Positions 1-11,363 of a DNA stretch of 64,000 bases are shown in pieces. Source of the stretch: Prorocentrum cordatum (taxonomy: Eukaryota > Sar > Dinophyceae > Prorocentrales > Prorocentraceae). The stretch is from the NCBI GenBank assembly GCA_963575745.1, contig CAUYUJ010016482.1, positions 82,368 through 146,367 of the forward strand. Reading direction: 5' to 3'. Positions within the stretch are counted from its first letter, which is position 1, and the number at the start of each line of letters is the position of its first letter. The position numbers were made by a program, and so were the translations under genes. The notes under the pieces are model-generated. The model made no database searches. It saw only the letters and a program-made list of their open reading frames with translations, and was not told the DNA's origin.

Positions 1-542
1 CCTCGCCTCCGAGAGAGCTGCGCGGCGCCGGGCTGCCCACGCGGGGCTGGCGCAGCCGGTGGGGCCGGTGGAGCGCGCCGCGTCGCCGACGCACGGGCGA
101 TGCGGCTCGGTGTGCGGGAGCCCGGCCTCCCGCGTGGCGACGCCGCCGACGCCTCGGCGACGCGGCTCGATCCTCGGCGGCCCCATCTGCCCAGACCCCG
201 TGTGGCCGGCCTCCCCTGTGGCCTGCTCTCCGTGGGCTCCGCAGTCGTGGAGGGTCGGGTGGGAGGGGTGCAGCCGGGTGTCCCTCAGGCGAACATCTGG
301 GCTCAGCAGCGGAGGCTTTTTTCCGTTGGCCCGTCCTTCTGCATCCTGCCTTGGCAACTGGGGGAGGGGGTGGAGGGGAATTGGGGGCTTCAGTTGAGGA
401 AGCATCGGCATCACCCGACCATACTCATACTATGTGTGCGCCGGCGCCCCAGGGTCGACGCGCGTGCTCAGGAATCTTCTGGTATAGGTAGGCAATTAAG
501 ACCCCCCCCCTCTTCCAGTGAAACCATAACGCACCCAGAACC
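1..542. other. GC-rich stretch without a supported gene
   Basis: No frame here shows a recognisable domain. Two diverged direct repeats near 78-118 and 138-175 share cores such as GCGACGCGGCTCG, and a related motif recurs at 62770-62900. The short open frames have biased Arg/Pro/Ser composition and are most likely GC-content artefacts. Confidence 0.5.
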
Positions 543-565
543 ATGAAGCGTTATCCTCGCACCCT

Positions 566-725
566 GAGGAGGAGGAGGAGGAGGAGGAGGAGGAGGAGGA
601 GGAGGAGGAGGAGGAGGACAGGAGGAGGAGGACAGGCAGAGGAGGAGGAGGAGGAGGAGGAGGAGGAGGAGGAGGAGGAGGAGGAGGAGGAGGAGGAGGA
701 GGAGGAGGAGGAGGAGGAGGAGGAG
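566..725. repeat. (GGA)n microsatellite
   Basis: About 160 bp of nearly perfect GGA triplets, broken once by ACAGGAGGAGGAGGACAGGC around 618-637. The purine-only strand is the + strand. It creates poly-Glu, poly-Arg and poly-Ser frames that should not be read as genes. Confidence 0.98.
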
Positions 726-1104
726 TATTCGATTATTGTCGGGATTCGGTTTTCTGCTATGTATTGGGCCAGGGGGCCAGGCGGACAGCGTCGACGACGA
801 CGACGACGACGAAGGCGACGAGGACGAGGGGCAGGAGGAAGAATATGACGGGGGGGCGGAGGGCCAGCACCCCCATCCGTCCTATTGGCCCAAGCCAAGA
901 GCAAGGGCAAAAGGGAAAAACGCTTTGGAGTCACATTGAAGCCATATTGACACGATCTTGGGGCCAGCTACGGTTAAAGGGGTCATCTTGGGGCAATCTC
1001 GAAGTCGTCTCGGGCTCATGAGGTCGTCCCGGGGCCACCTCGGAGTAAGTAATTACACCGGAGAAAAACCCCAATCAGTGGATCGTTTGAAAATGAGTGA
1101 TAGG
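726..1104. other. Spacer with a short GAC-triplet run
   Basis: A run of GAC/GAG triplets lies at about 788-830. The rest (840-1104) holds short TTGGGGC-type phrases related to the CTTGGGG modules elsewhere, but no supported gene. Confidence 0.5.
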
Positions 1105-1110
1105 GATATA

Positions 1111-1366
1111 TAGAGATCGATTGTGAGATCGATAGTGGAGTCGATCATGAGGGCGCTTGTAAAGTCGACCGTGAGACCGATAGTGAAGTCGATTCAATGA
1201 GATCGATAATGAGATCGATCATGAGATCGATCGTGAGATCGCTCGTGAGATGGACAGTGGGATCGATTGTGAGATTGATAGTGAGGTCGATTGTGAGATC
1301 GATAGTGAGATCGATACAGAAGTGGATAATGAGATCGATGGTGAGACCGATCGATAAGAAGATCGA
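1111..1366. repeat. 12-bp GATCGAT-type minisatellite, array 1
   Basis: Degenerate tandem copies of a 12-bp unit, consensus GTGAGATCGATA/C. The same unit forms arrays at 1987-2425 and 4083-4484, so one satellite has been split by other sequence. It is very rich in GATC and ATCGAT. Confidence 0.95.
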
Positions 1367-1474
1367 CCAGGAACCCGGGAACCTGGGAAGCCGGCCACCC
1401 TCCGAAATCGGCCCAGAGTTTTCGCCAAATCTTTCAATCTCCGCTCGGACTCTTTCAGTGCTAGCACTGATTGG
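1367..1474. repeat. Dispersed module A, copy 1
   Basis: Starts CCAGGAACCCGGGAAC and ends TTCAGTGCTAGCACTGATTG. A second, longer copy lies at 4485-4687 with the same phrases (CCAGGAACCCGGGAAC, TTTTCGCCAAATC, GCACTGATTGG). Both copies begin directly at the end of a 12-bp GATCGAT array, so array and module were probably duplicated together. Confidence 0.85.
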
Positions 1475-1700
1475 TCTCTCTCTCTATTTCTCTATATCTG
1501 TGTATTATTCATCGTATCTTTCTGTGCACATATACATATTTATGTATATATACATACCTACACGGACTTTATCTCTGTCCCTGTCTCTCTCTCTCTATCT
1601 CTCTCTTTACCCCGCCTCCCTTACCACACTTGTTTGGTTCTCTCTCTCTTTCACTTTTTTTTTTTTTTTTTTTTCTCTCTCTCTCTCTCTCACCCTCTCT
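1475..1700. repeat. Pyrimidine-rich tract with (CT)n and T20
   Basis: CT dinucleotide runs near 1475-1500, 1575-1605, 1636-1652 and 1675-1692, and a T20 run at 1655-1674. Short TA-rich sequence lies between. No coding signal. Confidence 0.9.
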
Positions 1701-1732
1701 ATACATATCGGAGGTTGGGGGGTGACATCGCA

Positions 1733-1945
1733 GTGAAACGGAGACCCCACCACTGGGATATTTGTTTCGGATGCACGTTTGTGTCGCGCGCGCGGGCGAG
1801 GCGAACCTGCGTGGGCGGGCGAGAGGAATTAACTCGCCGTTGCCAGGGCGAAGCCGAACAACATGTTGCTGTCCCCCGTGTTGGCCAGCAGTGGCCCTGT
1901 GGTGTCCCGATGGTGTCCCGTGGTGTCCCGTGATGTCCCGTGGCG
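1733..1945. repeat. Dispersed module B, copy 1, ending in GGTGTCCCG repeats
   Basis: Shares AACGGAGA, GGGCGAGGCGAA and CTGCGTGGGCGGGCGAGA with 2449-2655 in the same order. Both copies then pass into short tandem GGTGTCCCG phrases (1905-1945 here). Confidence 0.85.
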
Positions 1946-1986
1946 CGTGGGTGTTCCGTGCTATGATATATGCTATGCACTGTCAT

Positions 1987-2425
1987 GCCAGCGATAGTGA
2001 GATCGATAGTGCGATCGATACTGAGATCTATTGAATGAGATCGAAAGCGAGATTGATCGTGAGATCGATAGTGATGTCGATAATGAGGTTGGTAGTGAGG
2101 TATATCGAGTGAGATCGATAGTGAGATCGGTACCAGGATCGATAGTGATATCGATGGTTAGATGGCCAGTGTTATCGATTGAGTGTGATCGATGGTGAAG
2201 TCGATCGAGAGATCGATCGTGTGTTCGATAGTGGTATCGATTCAGTGAGATCGATCGTGAGGCCGATAAGGGGAGTGCTAGTGATATCGCTAGTGAGATC
2301 GATAGTGACATCGATGATGATATCGATCGTGAGACCGATCGTGAGAGCGATCGTGAGATCGATCGTGTGATCGTTCGTAGCATCGATCGTGAGATCGATG
2401 GTGAGATTGATGGAGACATGAATCG
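1987..2425. repeat. 12-bp GATCGAT-type minisatellite, array 2
   Basis: Same 12-bp unit as 1111-1366, about 35 degenerate copies. It is bounded on each side by a copy of module B. Confidence 0.95.
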
Positions 2426-2448
2426 GAGGTGAGGGGGTGAGATCGAAG

Positions 2449-2655
2449 TGGAACGGAGAGCCCCCCCAACCGGGAAATCGGTCTCGGTTTCGTATTCGTG
2501 CGTGCCGTGCGTGCGGGCGAGGCGAAGCTGCGTGGGCGGGCGAGAAATGTCCCGCCTCTGGGTGAGGCGCGGCCGGACCAAAAGTCTCCCTTCCGGCAAC
2601 CGGTGCCGCGCGGTGTCCCGCTGGTGTCCAGCCGGTGTCCCGTCGGTGTCCCGAT
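2449..2655. repeat. Dispersed module B, copy 2
   Basis: Second copy of the module at 1733-1945. It ends in GGTGTCC repeats that run into the GAT array, in which GGTGTCCCG remains embedded as a periodic interruption. Confidence 0.85.
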
Positions 2656-2672
2656 GATGATGATGACGATGT

Positions 2673-2713
<41 letters not shown>

Positions 2714-4085
2714 GCCATGGTGGTGATGATGATGGTGTCCCGATGATGATGTTGATGATGATGTTGCTGATGATGATGGTATCCCGATGATGATGACGAA
2801 GATGTTGATGATCGTGATGATGTTGACGATCATGATGAGATGATGAGATGATGATGATGATGAATCTGATGATGATGGTGTCCCGATGATGATGTTGATG
2901 ATGATGCCCTTGATGATGATGATGGTGATGATGATGGTGTCCCGATGATGATGCTGTTGATGACGATGATGATGCCGATGATGGTGTCCCGATAATGATG
3001 ATGATGTTGATGATGAGGATGATGATGATGTGATGATGATGATTTAAATTGTGATGCCCCGATGATGATGCTGATGTTGATGATGATGATGGTGTCCCGA
3101 TGATGATGATGGTGATGATGATGATGGTGACGATGATGACGGTGTCCCGATGATGATGTTGATGATGATGGTGTTGCTGATGATGATGGTGTCCCGATGA
3201 TGATGATGATGCTGATGATGTTGTTCATGATGTTGATGATGAAGAGATGATGATGGTGATGGTGGTGTTCCGATGATGATGGTGTCCCGATGATGATGAT
3301 GATGATGCTGATGGTGATGATGATGGTGTCCCGATGATTGTGAAGGTGGTGATGATGATGGTGATGATGATGATGGCCATGGTGATGATGAGGCTGGTGT
3401 CCCGATGATGATGACGTTGATGATGCTGATATTGCTGATGATGATGATGGTGTCTCGATGAAAATGATGATGATGATGTTGATGATCCTGATGATGTTGA
3501 TGATAATGATATGATGAGATGATGATGATGATGTTGCTGATGATGATGGTGTCCCGATGACGATGATGATGAGGTTGATGATGCTGTTGATGATTATGAC
3601 GGTGATGATGATGATGGTGTCCCGATGATGATGTTGATGATGATGACGATGATGGTGTTCGATGATGATGATGATGATGTTGATGATGAGCATGATGATG
3701 AGGTGATGCTGATTTTGATGATTGTGTCCCGATGATGACGATGATGCAGTTGTTGATGATGAACATGATGGTGTCCCGATGATGGTGGTGGTGATGATGA
3801 TGGTAACGGTGATGATGGTGTCCCGATGATGATGATGTTGATGATGAGGTTGCTGATGATGATGGTGTTCCGATGATGATGCTGTTGACAATGTTGTTCA
3901 TGATGGTGATGAGATGATGATGATGATGATTGTGGTGGTGTTTCGATGATGATGATTCTGTCCCGATGATCATGATGTTGATGATGATGGTGACGATGAT
4001 GGTGTCCCGATGATGATGATGGTGATGATGCTGACGTGGATGATGATGGTGATGAGGTGATGATGATGATGGTGTCCCGATGATA
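2653..4085. repeat. GAT-rich satellite with embedded GGTGTCCCG
   Basis: About 1.4 kb of GATGAT triplets interrupted every 40-90 bp by GGTGTCCCGATGATG. The minus strand reads as long His/Ser/Ile-rich frames, which are a composition artefact. The interrupting phrase is that of module B, so the array probably grew from the edge of that module. Confidence 0.95.
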
Positions 4086-4484
4086 GTGAGACCGAATGTG
4101 AGATATATTGTGAGATCGACACTGGGATCGATAGTGAGATCGATGGTGATATCGATAGTCGTATCGATTGTGAGATCGATCGAATGACATAGATCGAGTG
4201 ATATCGATTGTGAGATCGATCGAGTGGGATCGATCGAGCGAGACCGATGGTGAGATCGATCGTAAGATCGATGCTGAGACCGATCGAGTGAGACGTTGGT
4301 TCCTCCCCCCCCCGAACCTCCTTATCACCCGAAGGGTGGTCGCATAGGTAGCGTGATCGACAGCGAGATCGATCGTGGGATCGATAGTGATACCGAGAGT
4401 GAGGTCGCTCGTGAGATCGATGGTGAGGAGATCGATTAAATGAGATGGATGGTGATATCGATAATGACATCGATAGTGAGATCC
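4083..4484. repeat. 12-bp GATCGAT-type minisatellite, array 3
   Basis: Third array of the 12-bp unit, interrupted at about 4290-4350 by non-repeat sequence containing a C9-type run. It passes directly into module A copy 2. Confidence 0.93.
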
Positions 4485-4687
4485 ACCAGGAACCCGGGAA
4501 CTCGGGACCCAACACATGGAATCCAGGGAACCCCGCCGCTCACCGAAATCGGCCCAAAACCAGAAACCAGGAACCTGAAACTCGGAATCCGGAGCCCGGG
4601 AACCCGGCCGCCTACCCAAACCGGCCCAGAATTTTCGCCAAATCCATCAATGTCCGCTAGGACTCCTTCAGTGCAAGCACTGATTGG
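4485..4687. repeat. Dispersed module A, copy 2
   Basis: Longer relative of 1367-1474, with an internal partial duplication of the CGGAACCC/GAAATCGGCCC phrases. It ends in the same GCACTGATTGG. Confidence 0.85.
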
Positions 4688-4864
4688 AGAAAATCGGGGT
4701 CACGCGGTAGCATTATATCAGTCGGAAGACACTGGGTTCGTCTTGGAATCACCTTTCCGTTGCTGCCCTCCTTGTCTTTGCTACAGATGTTGCTGTTGCT
4801 GCTGGCGTTACTGGCGTTGATGCTGCTGGTACTGCCTGGGCTGCCCGTGGTACTGGTGCTGTGT

Positions 4865-4984
4865 TAGATTTTGGGCCCTCTTGGAGCCATCTTGGGGCCC
4901 TCTAAGGCCCCCCTGGGCCTCTCGAGGCCTTGCAGGAGCCCCCTGAGGGCCCTTTAAAAAGGCTTCCGAGAGGGCCAACAATTC
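4865..4984. repeat. 120-bp module upstream of (CA)n, copy 1
   Basis: Begins TTTGGGCCCTCTTGGAGCCA and ends GAGAGGGCCAACA immediately before a CA array. A closely similar copy lies at 12229-12342, also immediately before CA repeats. The two copies and their CA tracts bracket the LINE. Confidence 0.9.
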
Positions 4985-5031
<47 letters not shown>

Positions 5032-5304
5032 ACCCACCCACACACACACACACACATACACACATACACACATACACACATACACACATACACACATACA
5101 CACATACACACATACACACATACACANNNNNNNNNNNNNNNNNNNNNNNNNNNNNNNNNNNNNNNNNNNNNNNNNNNNNNNNNNNNNNNNNNNNNNNNNN
5201 NNNNNNNNNNNNNNNNNNNNNNNNNNCACACACGCACACACGCACACACGCACACACGCACACACGCACACACGCACACACGCACACACGCACACACGCA
5301 CACA

Positions 5305-5368
<64 letters not shown>

Positions 5369-5440
5369 AACACACACACGCACACACGCACACACACGCA
5401 CACACACACGCACGCACGCACGCACGCACGCACGCACACG

Positions 5441-5505
<65 letters not shown>

Positions 5506-5552
5506 GCACGCACGCACGCACGCACGCACACAAACACACACACACACACACG
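4985..5552. repeat. (CA)n / (CACACG)n array, split by a gap
   Basis: CA dinucleotides grade into ACAC-ATAC, CACG and CACACG variants. The array is interrupted by the N run at 5127-5226, so its true length is unknown. It abuts the 5' end of the LINE. Confidence 0.97.
5127..5226. other. Assembly gap (100 N)
   Basis: Exactly 100 N inside the CA array. A round 100 usually marks a gap of unknown size. Frames crossing it are not real. Confidence 0.99.
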
Positions 5553-5669
5553 CAGCCGTTCTGGCCCAAGTGGGCTTGGTGCAGCATACATTCAGAGCGG
5601 CTATATTGCTGTGCCGAGCTGAAGTGGCTCGTTCTGCAGATTGCTTCTCTTGCCCGTGAGGGCGCAGCG

Positions 5670-6641
5670 ATGGCGAATGTCGGGGCGCATTGGAAATGTC
5701 CGTGCTGCCCGAAGTTCAACCCGATCAGCAAGGTCAAGTGCGCCCAGTCGGGGTGCAGCGGAGTTCGGCCTGGCCATGGCCCCGCGCCGCGTCCGTGGCA
5801 CACCGCAGGTGGGAAGTGGGCTCAAGGTGCTCCGCAGCTTAAGCCTGGCAAGCCTTCTCGTCGGCGTGTTGCTGCAGGTGCTACACTTGATGATGCTGGT
5901 GCCAAATCGTGCGTGGAGCTTGCTCCAGATGTCTGGGAGTTGGTCAAGTCTACTCTGTCTCAGTCCAGCCGTGATCGTGTTCAGTATGCGAGAACGGCGG
6001 CGGCGGCAGGCTGGGCTCCAGGCGTCACACAGAATAACAAGGCGGAGAAGGCTGCGAAATCTTTGCTCGCTGGTCAGCAGAAGCTGCAGAAGGCGAAGGA
6101 GGCAGCAGCCGAGGCCATGGTCGCCCTGCAGGAGCGGCAGGTGGCCGTCGCTTCTCTGGAGCAGGAGCTGGCTGTGGCCAAGGAGGGAGCTGCCAAGGCA
6201 CTGGGTGCGTCCACTGCGCCGCCCAAGCTTGACGTCGGCCCCTTGCTCGAGCAGCTCAAGCAATTGCAGTCCAGCGCAGGCCAAGGCGACACTGTTGAGG
6301 CCATCTTCGGGAAGGTCACCATGGCCGTCACCGAGTTCGCCCAGAAGCAGCGGCCTGCTGCCTCCCCTGTCCCCTGTCCTTCCTCCACGGCCCCTCCAGC
6401 AGGTGGTGGCGCCAACGGTGGCGGCGCGCCTGGCGCCGACGGCGGCGCCGAGGCGGCCAAGGGGACCCATGGCGATGCAACCGTGGAGGATGGCGATCGC
6501 GGTGGCTTCAGCGGCCATCTTGATGGAGAGGATCCAGGAGGGCTGCCGGCAGGGGCTACAAACCCCGACGAGCGCAAGCGGATCCTGGAAGCGTTGGAGA
6601 TCCTTCGTGCGGAGTCCAAGCGGAGGAGGACGAATCTTTAG
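5670..6641 (+). CDS. LINE ORF1 protein (RanBP2-like zinc finger, coiled coil)
   Basis: An intact frame of 323 residues. The start at 5670 is the first ATG after about 115 bp of 5' UTR and puts a zinc-finger-like motif at the very N terminus: W-K-C-P-C-C, then Asn, then C-x4-C (residues 8-29), resembling a RanBP2-type finger. Residues about 105-175 are Ala/Glu/Lys/Gln-rich with heptad-like spacing, a likely coiled coil. Residues 230-290 are a Gly/Ala/Pro linker, and the C terminus is basic (SKRRRTN), possibly nuclear-targeting or RNA-binding. By analogy with other LINEs it would bind element RNA and trimerise; that role is inferred. It overlaps a long open stretch in the ORF2 frame and ends just before the endonuclease homology begins, in a +1 relation to it. 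Confidence 0.85.
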   Translation: MANVGAHWKCPCCPKFNPISKVKCAQSGCSGVRPGHGPAPRPWHTAGGKWAQGAPQLKPGKPSRRRVAAGATLDDAGAKSCVELAPDVWELVKSTLSQSSRDRVQYARTAAAAGWAPGVTQNNKAEKAAKSLLAGQQKLQKAKEAAAEAMVALQERQVAVASLEQELAVAKEGAAKALGASTAPPKLDVGPLLEQLKQLQSSAGQGDTVEAIFGKVTMAVTEFAQKQRPAASPVPCPSSTAPPAGGGANGGGAPGADGGAEAAKGTHGDATVEDGDRGGFSGHLDGEDPGGLPAGATNPDERKRILEALEILRAESKRRRTNL

Positions 6642-6642
6642 T

Positions 6643-8676
6643 GGCTCACGGCAGCGGCGTTCCTGGGTCGGTCTCACAGTGAACGCCAACGCAGACTCTA
6701 CGTTTGAGACCCTCCTGGACCGCATGGAGATCCGACGGTCTGATTTTGTCGCAGTCCAAGAGACGCATCTCACTGTGGAGCGCAGCAATGAGGTGGCATC
6801 GAGGCTAGCCAAGCTCGGCTGGCATGCGCACACATCCCCAGCAGAGGGCTCAGGGCCCGGAATTCCTGGGCATGGAGGCCTCCTTCTGCTGTCGCCACGG
6901 GTGCACGGCGTGGGCCAGTTCGAGGGTGTCGGCAGCTCAGTCATCGACGCTGGGCGTGCGACCTTCGTTCACCACTCAAGCTTCTGCTCGGGTGGCGTGG
7001 TGCTGGCCACGGTCTACCTGCATCCTGGCGAGGGGCTCACGTGCGCCAGCGGGAGCATCCTGCACAAGGTCGCCACCGTGCTGCAGGTCCTCGGGCGCCC
7101 ATTCATCATCAGCGGCGACTTCAACATGGAGCCAGCCATGTTGATGCAGTCCTCCCTTCTCGAGCGGTGCGGCGGCCGAGTTGTGGCGCCGAGCTCGGGA
7201 ACCTGCAGACCTTCGGAGCACGTCATTGACTACTTCGTCTTGTCCAGGCATTTCCGCGTAGCCAGCGCCGAGGTATTGCACGATTGGGGGTTTGGGCCGC
7301 ATCGGCCTGTCAGGCTCACGATCGACGGCGCTCAGATTGACGACTGGGTGCAAGTGATGCGCACGGCCAAAGCCTTTCCCAGTCCGTTTCCTGCTGGCTG
7401 TTGCACGCGGGACTTCTCGGAGGGTTGGCGCGCGCTGCGAGAGGTCACGACCAGCGTGGACACGGCCTGGACGCAGTTTATAGGCGTCACGGAGCACGAC
7501 CTCTGTGACTTCGCAGGGCTCGACCTCGACAAGTACGGTGGCCGCGGTCGCAGACCAGAGCTCGGTTGGGCTCGAGCCTGCCCGCCCTCGGCGCCTCGCA
7601 TTCCGAAGGTGAGCAGGCCTGCGATGTGGTTGAAGGGCGTGGCCCTTGCTGCCGCCGACGGGGTCAGTGATGATCTCATCCGCCGAGTGCGAGGTCAGCG
7701 AGCTCTGGCGCGCAGAGCGCAGCGGCCACCTGCCAGCACGTGGTGCCATGCGGTGGCGCTTCTCTGCCGCGCGCGTGAGTGCATGGGCAGCGTTGAACTG
7801 GAGTGCTTGGTTGGGATCACCAATCAGCTCGCCGACGATGCCGTCGCTACCGATGTGAAGGAGTCGAAGGCGCGCTTCGGGGATTGGGTCGACTGCAACT
7901 CTGCTGGCGGGGGGGCTGCGCTGCATGCTTTCACGAAAGAGCCTGCGGTGAACGCCTCCGCGATCCAAGGGGTTGCAGTGCCGCTGGGCAAGATGGAGGC
8001 GGTCAAGGCGCTGGTGTGCGAATGGTCGGAGTGCTGGCGCACCGCGGCGGAGCCTCCGAAGCTGAGTTGGCCTGCTGACCTTGGCGAGCGTCCCAGGCGG
8101 CCGACCCCTGCTCAGCTACGTCGAGCATGTGCAACCTTCAAGGTCCACGGAGGGCGCAGTTTCGACAGTTTCAACCCGCGCGACTTCGGCGTGCTGGACG
8201 ATGCGGGCCTGGAGGCGCTCGCAGATGTGATCGAGTTGGTCGAGCAGCAATGTTGTTGGCCTGGCTTTATCAATAAGCTTGCATTCATACCTAAGCGTGA
8301 AGGTGGAGTGCGGCCAATCGCCCTTCTTGCCGCGCTTGTTCGAGTGCATGGGCGGTTGAGAAGGCCCATGGCCACAGTGTGGGAAGCCACCCGCAATCGC
8401 GGCTACTGGTGGGCGTCGGCTGGCAAGAGTTGTGATCGTGCAGTGTGGCAACAGTTGGCATGGAGTGAGTGGGTATCCATGGAGATTGCTGAAGATCCCA
8501 GCGCCGACTGGGCCACTGCAACGCTATTACTTGACTTGTGGAAGGCCTTTGTACAGATCAGGCATGACAACTTGTTGAGATTGGATCAGAAGTTTTCCTT
8601 TCCTGTGGTTGTGGAAGCTGCAACTGGATATTTATGCCAAGGCCCGTGCTCTCGTGTTGGATGGTGCCGTGTCTGA
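6643..8676 (+). pseudogene. LINE ORF2 part 1: AP endonuclease and N-terminal half of RT
   Basis: Frame 1. The exonuclease-endonuclease-phosphatase fold is recognisable by QETH (Glu codon 6760), GDFNMEP (Asp 7117, Asn 7123), IDYF (Asp 7228) and GPHRPV (His 7300, at the place of the usual SDH). A linker follows, then RT with IPKREGGVRPIALL and motif A LLLDLWKAF (Asp 8533). The domain would nick target DNA and prime reverse transcription. There is no ATG between the ORF1 stop and the endonuclease, so ORF2 may be made by frameshifting, reinitiation, or as a fusion. The true frame is lost near 8610: shortly after motif A the homologous reading moves to frame 2, consistent with one extra G near GTTGTGGAAG. 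Residues beyond that up to 8676 are out of frame. Confidence 0.88.
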
Positions 8677-10435
8677 TCTGGTTTACGTGCGCCAGACCGT
8701 GCTTGCAGGCGACTCGTTTGCCACAGCTTTCATGAAGCTGCAGCTGATCGAGAGTGTCGATCGCATGCAGCAGGCGGTGCCCGCGGTTTCCCCCGCCATT
8801 GTGGTTGATGATTTGGTTCTGCAGCGGCGCGGCGGTGAGCATCGGGTGATGCGAGACATCGTCTTGGCGGCGCAGGTGCTGGTGAACGCCGCCAAGAAGT
8901 CGCAGGTCCTTGCATCAAGTACGGCCCTCACTCGCACGTTGAAGGCCAAGCGGATTACGATCGCGGGTGCTCATGCAGTCAGGCACGCGAGGAACCTCGG
9001 CACTGATTTTGCTCAAGGACGCGCGCTTGGGCGACAGGTGCGACGCGCGCGACTGCGAGCTGCTGAGCGACGGGTACCCAGAGTGCGGCGTCTATTGGGC
9101 AATGGAGGTCGACGTGCTATCGCAGCTCGAATCGCCAAGCAGGGCCTCGAGGCAGGTTATGCGTACAGCGTGAACTGCACGGGGCTGAGCGATACCGACC
9201 TTCAGTCTGCTCGGTCGGTCGCCTTCCGTTCTACGGAGGCCCGAGTAGACGGCAAGAGTCGCGCGCTCTGTCTCATGCTGTCGCCTGTGCGCGATTTCGA
9301 CCCCTGTATGCTGCACCGTGCCGTCTGGGACAGTTGGATGCCGCAATCTATGCTGTCGTCGGTGCTGGAGTGGACTTCTAGGCACGTGCAGTCTTGGGCC
9401 CAGGTACGTGGGCCCATCAGCGCGGCATTCATGTCCTTGCTGCGCGTCGGCTGGGCGGGGGCCAGCATCAGCACCTGGATCAACGCGGCTACTGGCGCAG
9501 TGTATAGGCCGCTGGATTTTTCGCCGTGGTATACCAAGCAACTGGTTCGGAAAGCAGTTCTTCGGTGGCAGTTCCGGAAGTGTGCTGACGAGCTGCCGCA
9601 TTTGGACAACGGTTTCAACATCATGCAGCTGAGGAAGTGGATCTATCGAGGACGACCCACGGCGTCGGAAGGACGTGACTGGCCTAACCTTGGCGCAGAA
9701 GGGCGGCGGTACGCCAGGTCGCCCATCGTCGGCGGGCAATGGACCAGCCATCGCCGCTTTCACAATAATCCTCGGTATGCGCATTCAGAAGATTGCAACT
9801 TGTGCCCTGGGCAAGCTGGCACGCTGTGGCACCGTCATGTGGAGTGTGCTTACCATTGGCCGCAGGCGGAGTTGTCAGCGGCCATTGCCACGCTAAAGAG
9901 ACAGGCGGACCACCCCGACATCATCACGCTGGTCGAGCGGCTGCTGCTAGTACGGCCACGAGTGGTGTGGCAGCCACCTCAGGACGAGATCCTGTCCTCT
10001 GTCAAGTGGTTGCTGGGGAATGGTGCTATGCCCTTTCACAATGATGAGCTGTTCACTGACGGCTCGGCGTTCGACCTTGACATCGATTACGGCATGGCTG
10101 GCTGTGCGGTGGTGCAGATTCCGCTTGGGCCTGGGTGGTTTGACCCTGGTCCGAAGTGCGCCATTCGCGCCCTGGGATCGCCATTGATGGGGATGCACCA
10201 ATTCGTAGAAGGTGCTGGGCTTCTCGCCGTGCTCATTCTTCTTCGTCACAGCCTGGCGCCCATCACGGTGCGGACTGATGCCAGTTACGTGGTTGACGGG
10301 CTCCTGGTGCGTGGGCCTGAGGGTACTTGTGGTGCCTCCCACAGCTGGGCTTTCCTGAGGCGGATGGTGTGGCGTGCTATCGAAGATTTCGGTGGGCTCG
10401 GTCCCGACGGGCTCACCGTGCTCAAAGTTAAATGA
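8609..10435 (+). pseudogene. LINE ORF2 part 2: RT catalytic core and RNase H
   Basis: Frame 2 continues RT directly after the frameshift. AGDSFATAF (8705 onward) is motif B, and VVDDL (Asp-Asp codons 8807 and 8810) is the catalytic motif C in place of the common F/YADD. A thumb and linker of about 350 residues follow, then RNase H: FTDGSAF (Asp 10058), the Glu of VEGAGLL (10208) and TDASYVV (Asp 10277). The frame ends at TGA 10433-10435 after LKVK, inside RNase H. The reading resumes in the same frame without a shift, so this is a nonsense change or a readthrough site, not a natural end. Confidence 0.88.
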
Positions 10436-11281
10436 CACGGCACTCTGAGAGATGTGGAAGCGGGTCGGCTGTCTCGTTGGGAGCGTCGGGGCAACCTTGA
10501 GGCCGACGAGTGGGCCAAGCACGCCACTCGGCCGTGCGTTTTGGGCGAATCTGATAGGACCAATATCAGGCGGTCGCACTTGCTGGTGGACGGCGTTGTG
10601 GCCTGGGTGTCCTGTGCTGGTGCCCCTGCGTCAGCCGCCCGCGACGACATTGACGCTAATGTGGTGATCAAGCTTCCGCCGAAGGTTCGTCTCAGCCTCG
10701 CGGAGCACGACTTCGAGGTCGCGGCGAGCTGCTGGCGGTGCTCAAGGTGTGGGCGGTACGCCGCCACCGAGAATTCCAAGCGTAAGCTGTTCAGCCTGCC
10801 CTGCATTCCACGGCCTGTGACGAGTGCCCCGCGCTCGGCCGACACGTCAGGAGTGAAACGACCTGCAGCAGCGGCGGGGCTTGCGGCGGCCGCTGCCGTT
10901 GCTGCGGCTGCTTCAGCTGCTTCGCAGTTCGGCGGCAGTGCGGATGCTCCAGCTGCTAGCGCTGGAGACGACGGTGCTGCACGGCGCGATAGTGATGATC
11001 AGCGGGCGTCAGCAGCGGCGTCGAGTGGTGCAGGCGCGGAGTCGGAGGCCCCAACGGACATGGCGAGGGGCCGCGACATCCGCATCACCAACGGCTTCCG
11101 TGTGTGTATGAAATGCTGTTACTTCGTTCGTGAACGTGAGGGGCTCGTCCGTGAGCTTGGGAAGGATTGCGCGGGACACCCTCGCAAAGGAGACAATGCT
11201 GGACGAGTTCGACAGCAGCGGAGAGGCCTGATTCTGTTGGGCAAAGATCCCAAGACTCGGAGGCTTCTCACGGGAGCTTGA
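10436..11281 (+). pseudogene. LINE ORF2 part 3: end of RNase H and C-terminal Cys motifs
   Basis: Same frame as the preceding segment, separated only by the TGA at 10433. It begins with the last RNase H motif, GNLEADEWAKHA (Asp codon 10505), so all four expected acidic residues of RNase H exist across the break. Then come CWRCSRCGRY, an Ala/Ser-rich linker, and a C-terminal CMKCCYFV motif in a basic region ending PKTRRLLTGA. The paired cysteines suggest a nucleic-acid-binding zinc module. The stop at 11279-11281 is followed by the hairpin-rich 3' UTR. Confidence 0.85.
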
Positions 11282-11363
11282 TTCGATGGGGCTACGTGTG
11301 GTTGCTGCTGCGGAGTTTCGGCTTCTGGTACATCCACATGTGAGCCTCTGAGTCCTTCTTTTA

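Noticed and set aside
2653-3970. Long minus-strand His/Ser/Ile-rich frames
   Set aside because: They are direct translations of the GAT array in different frames; no non-repeat protein sequence is included.
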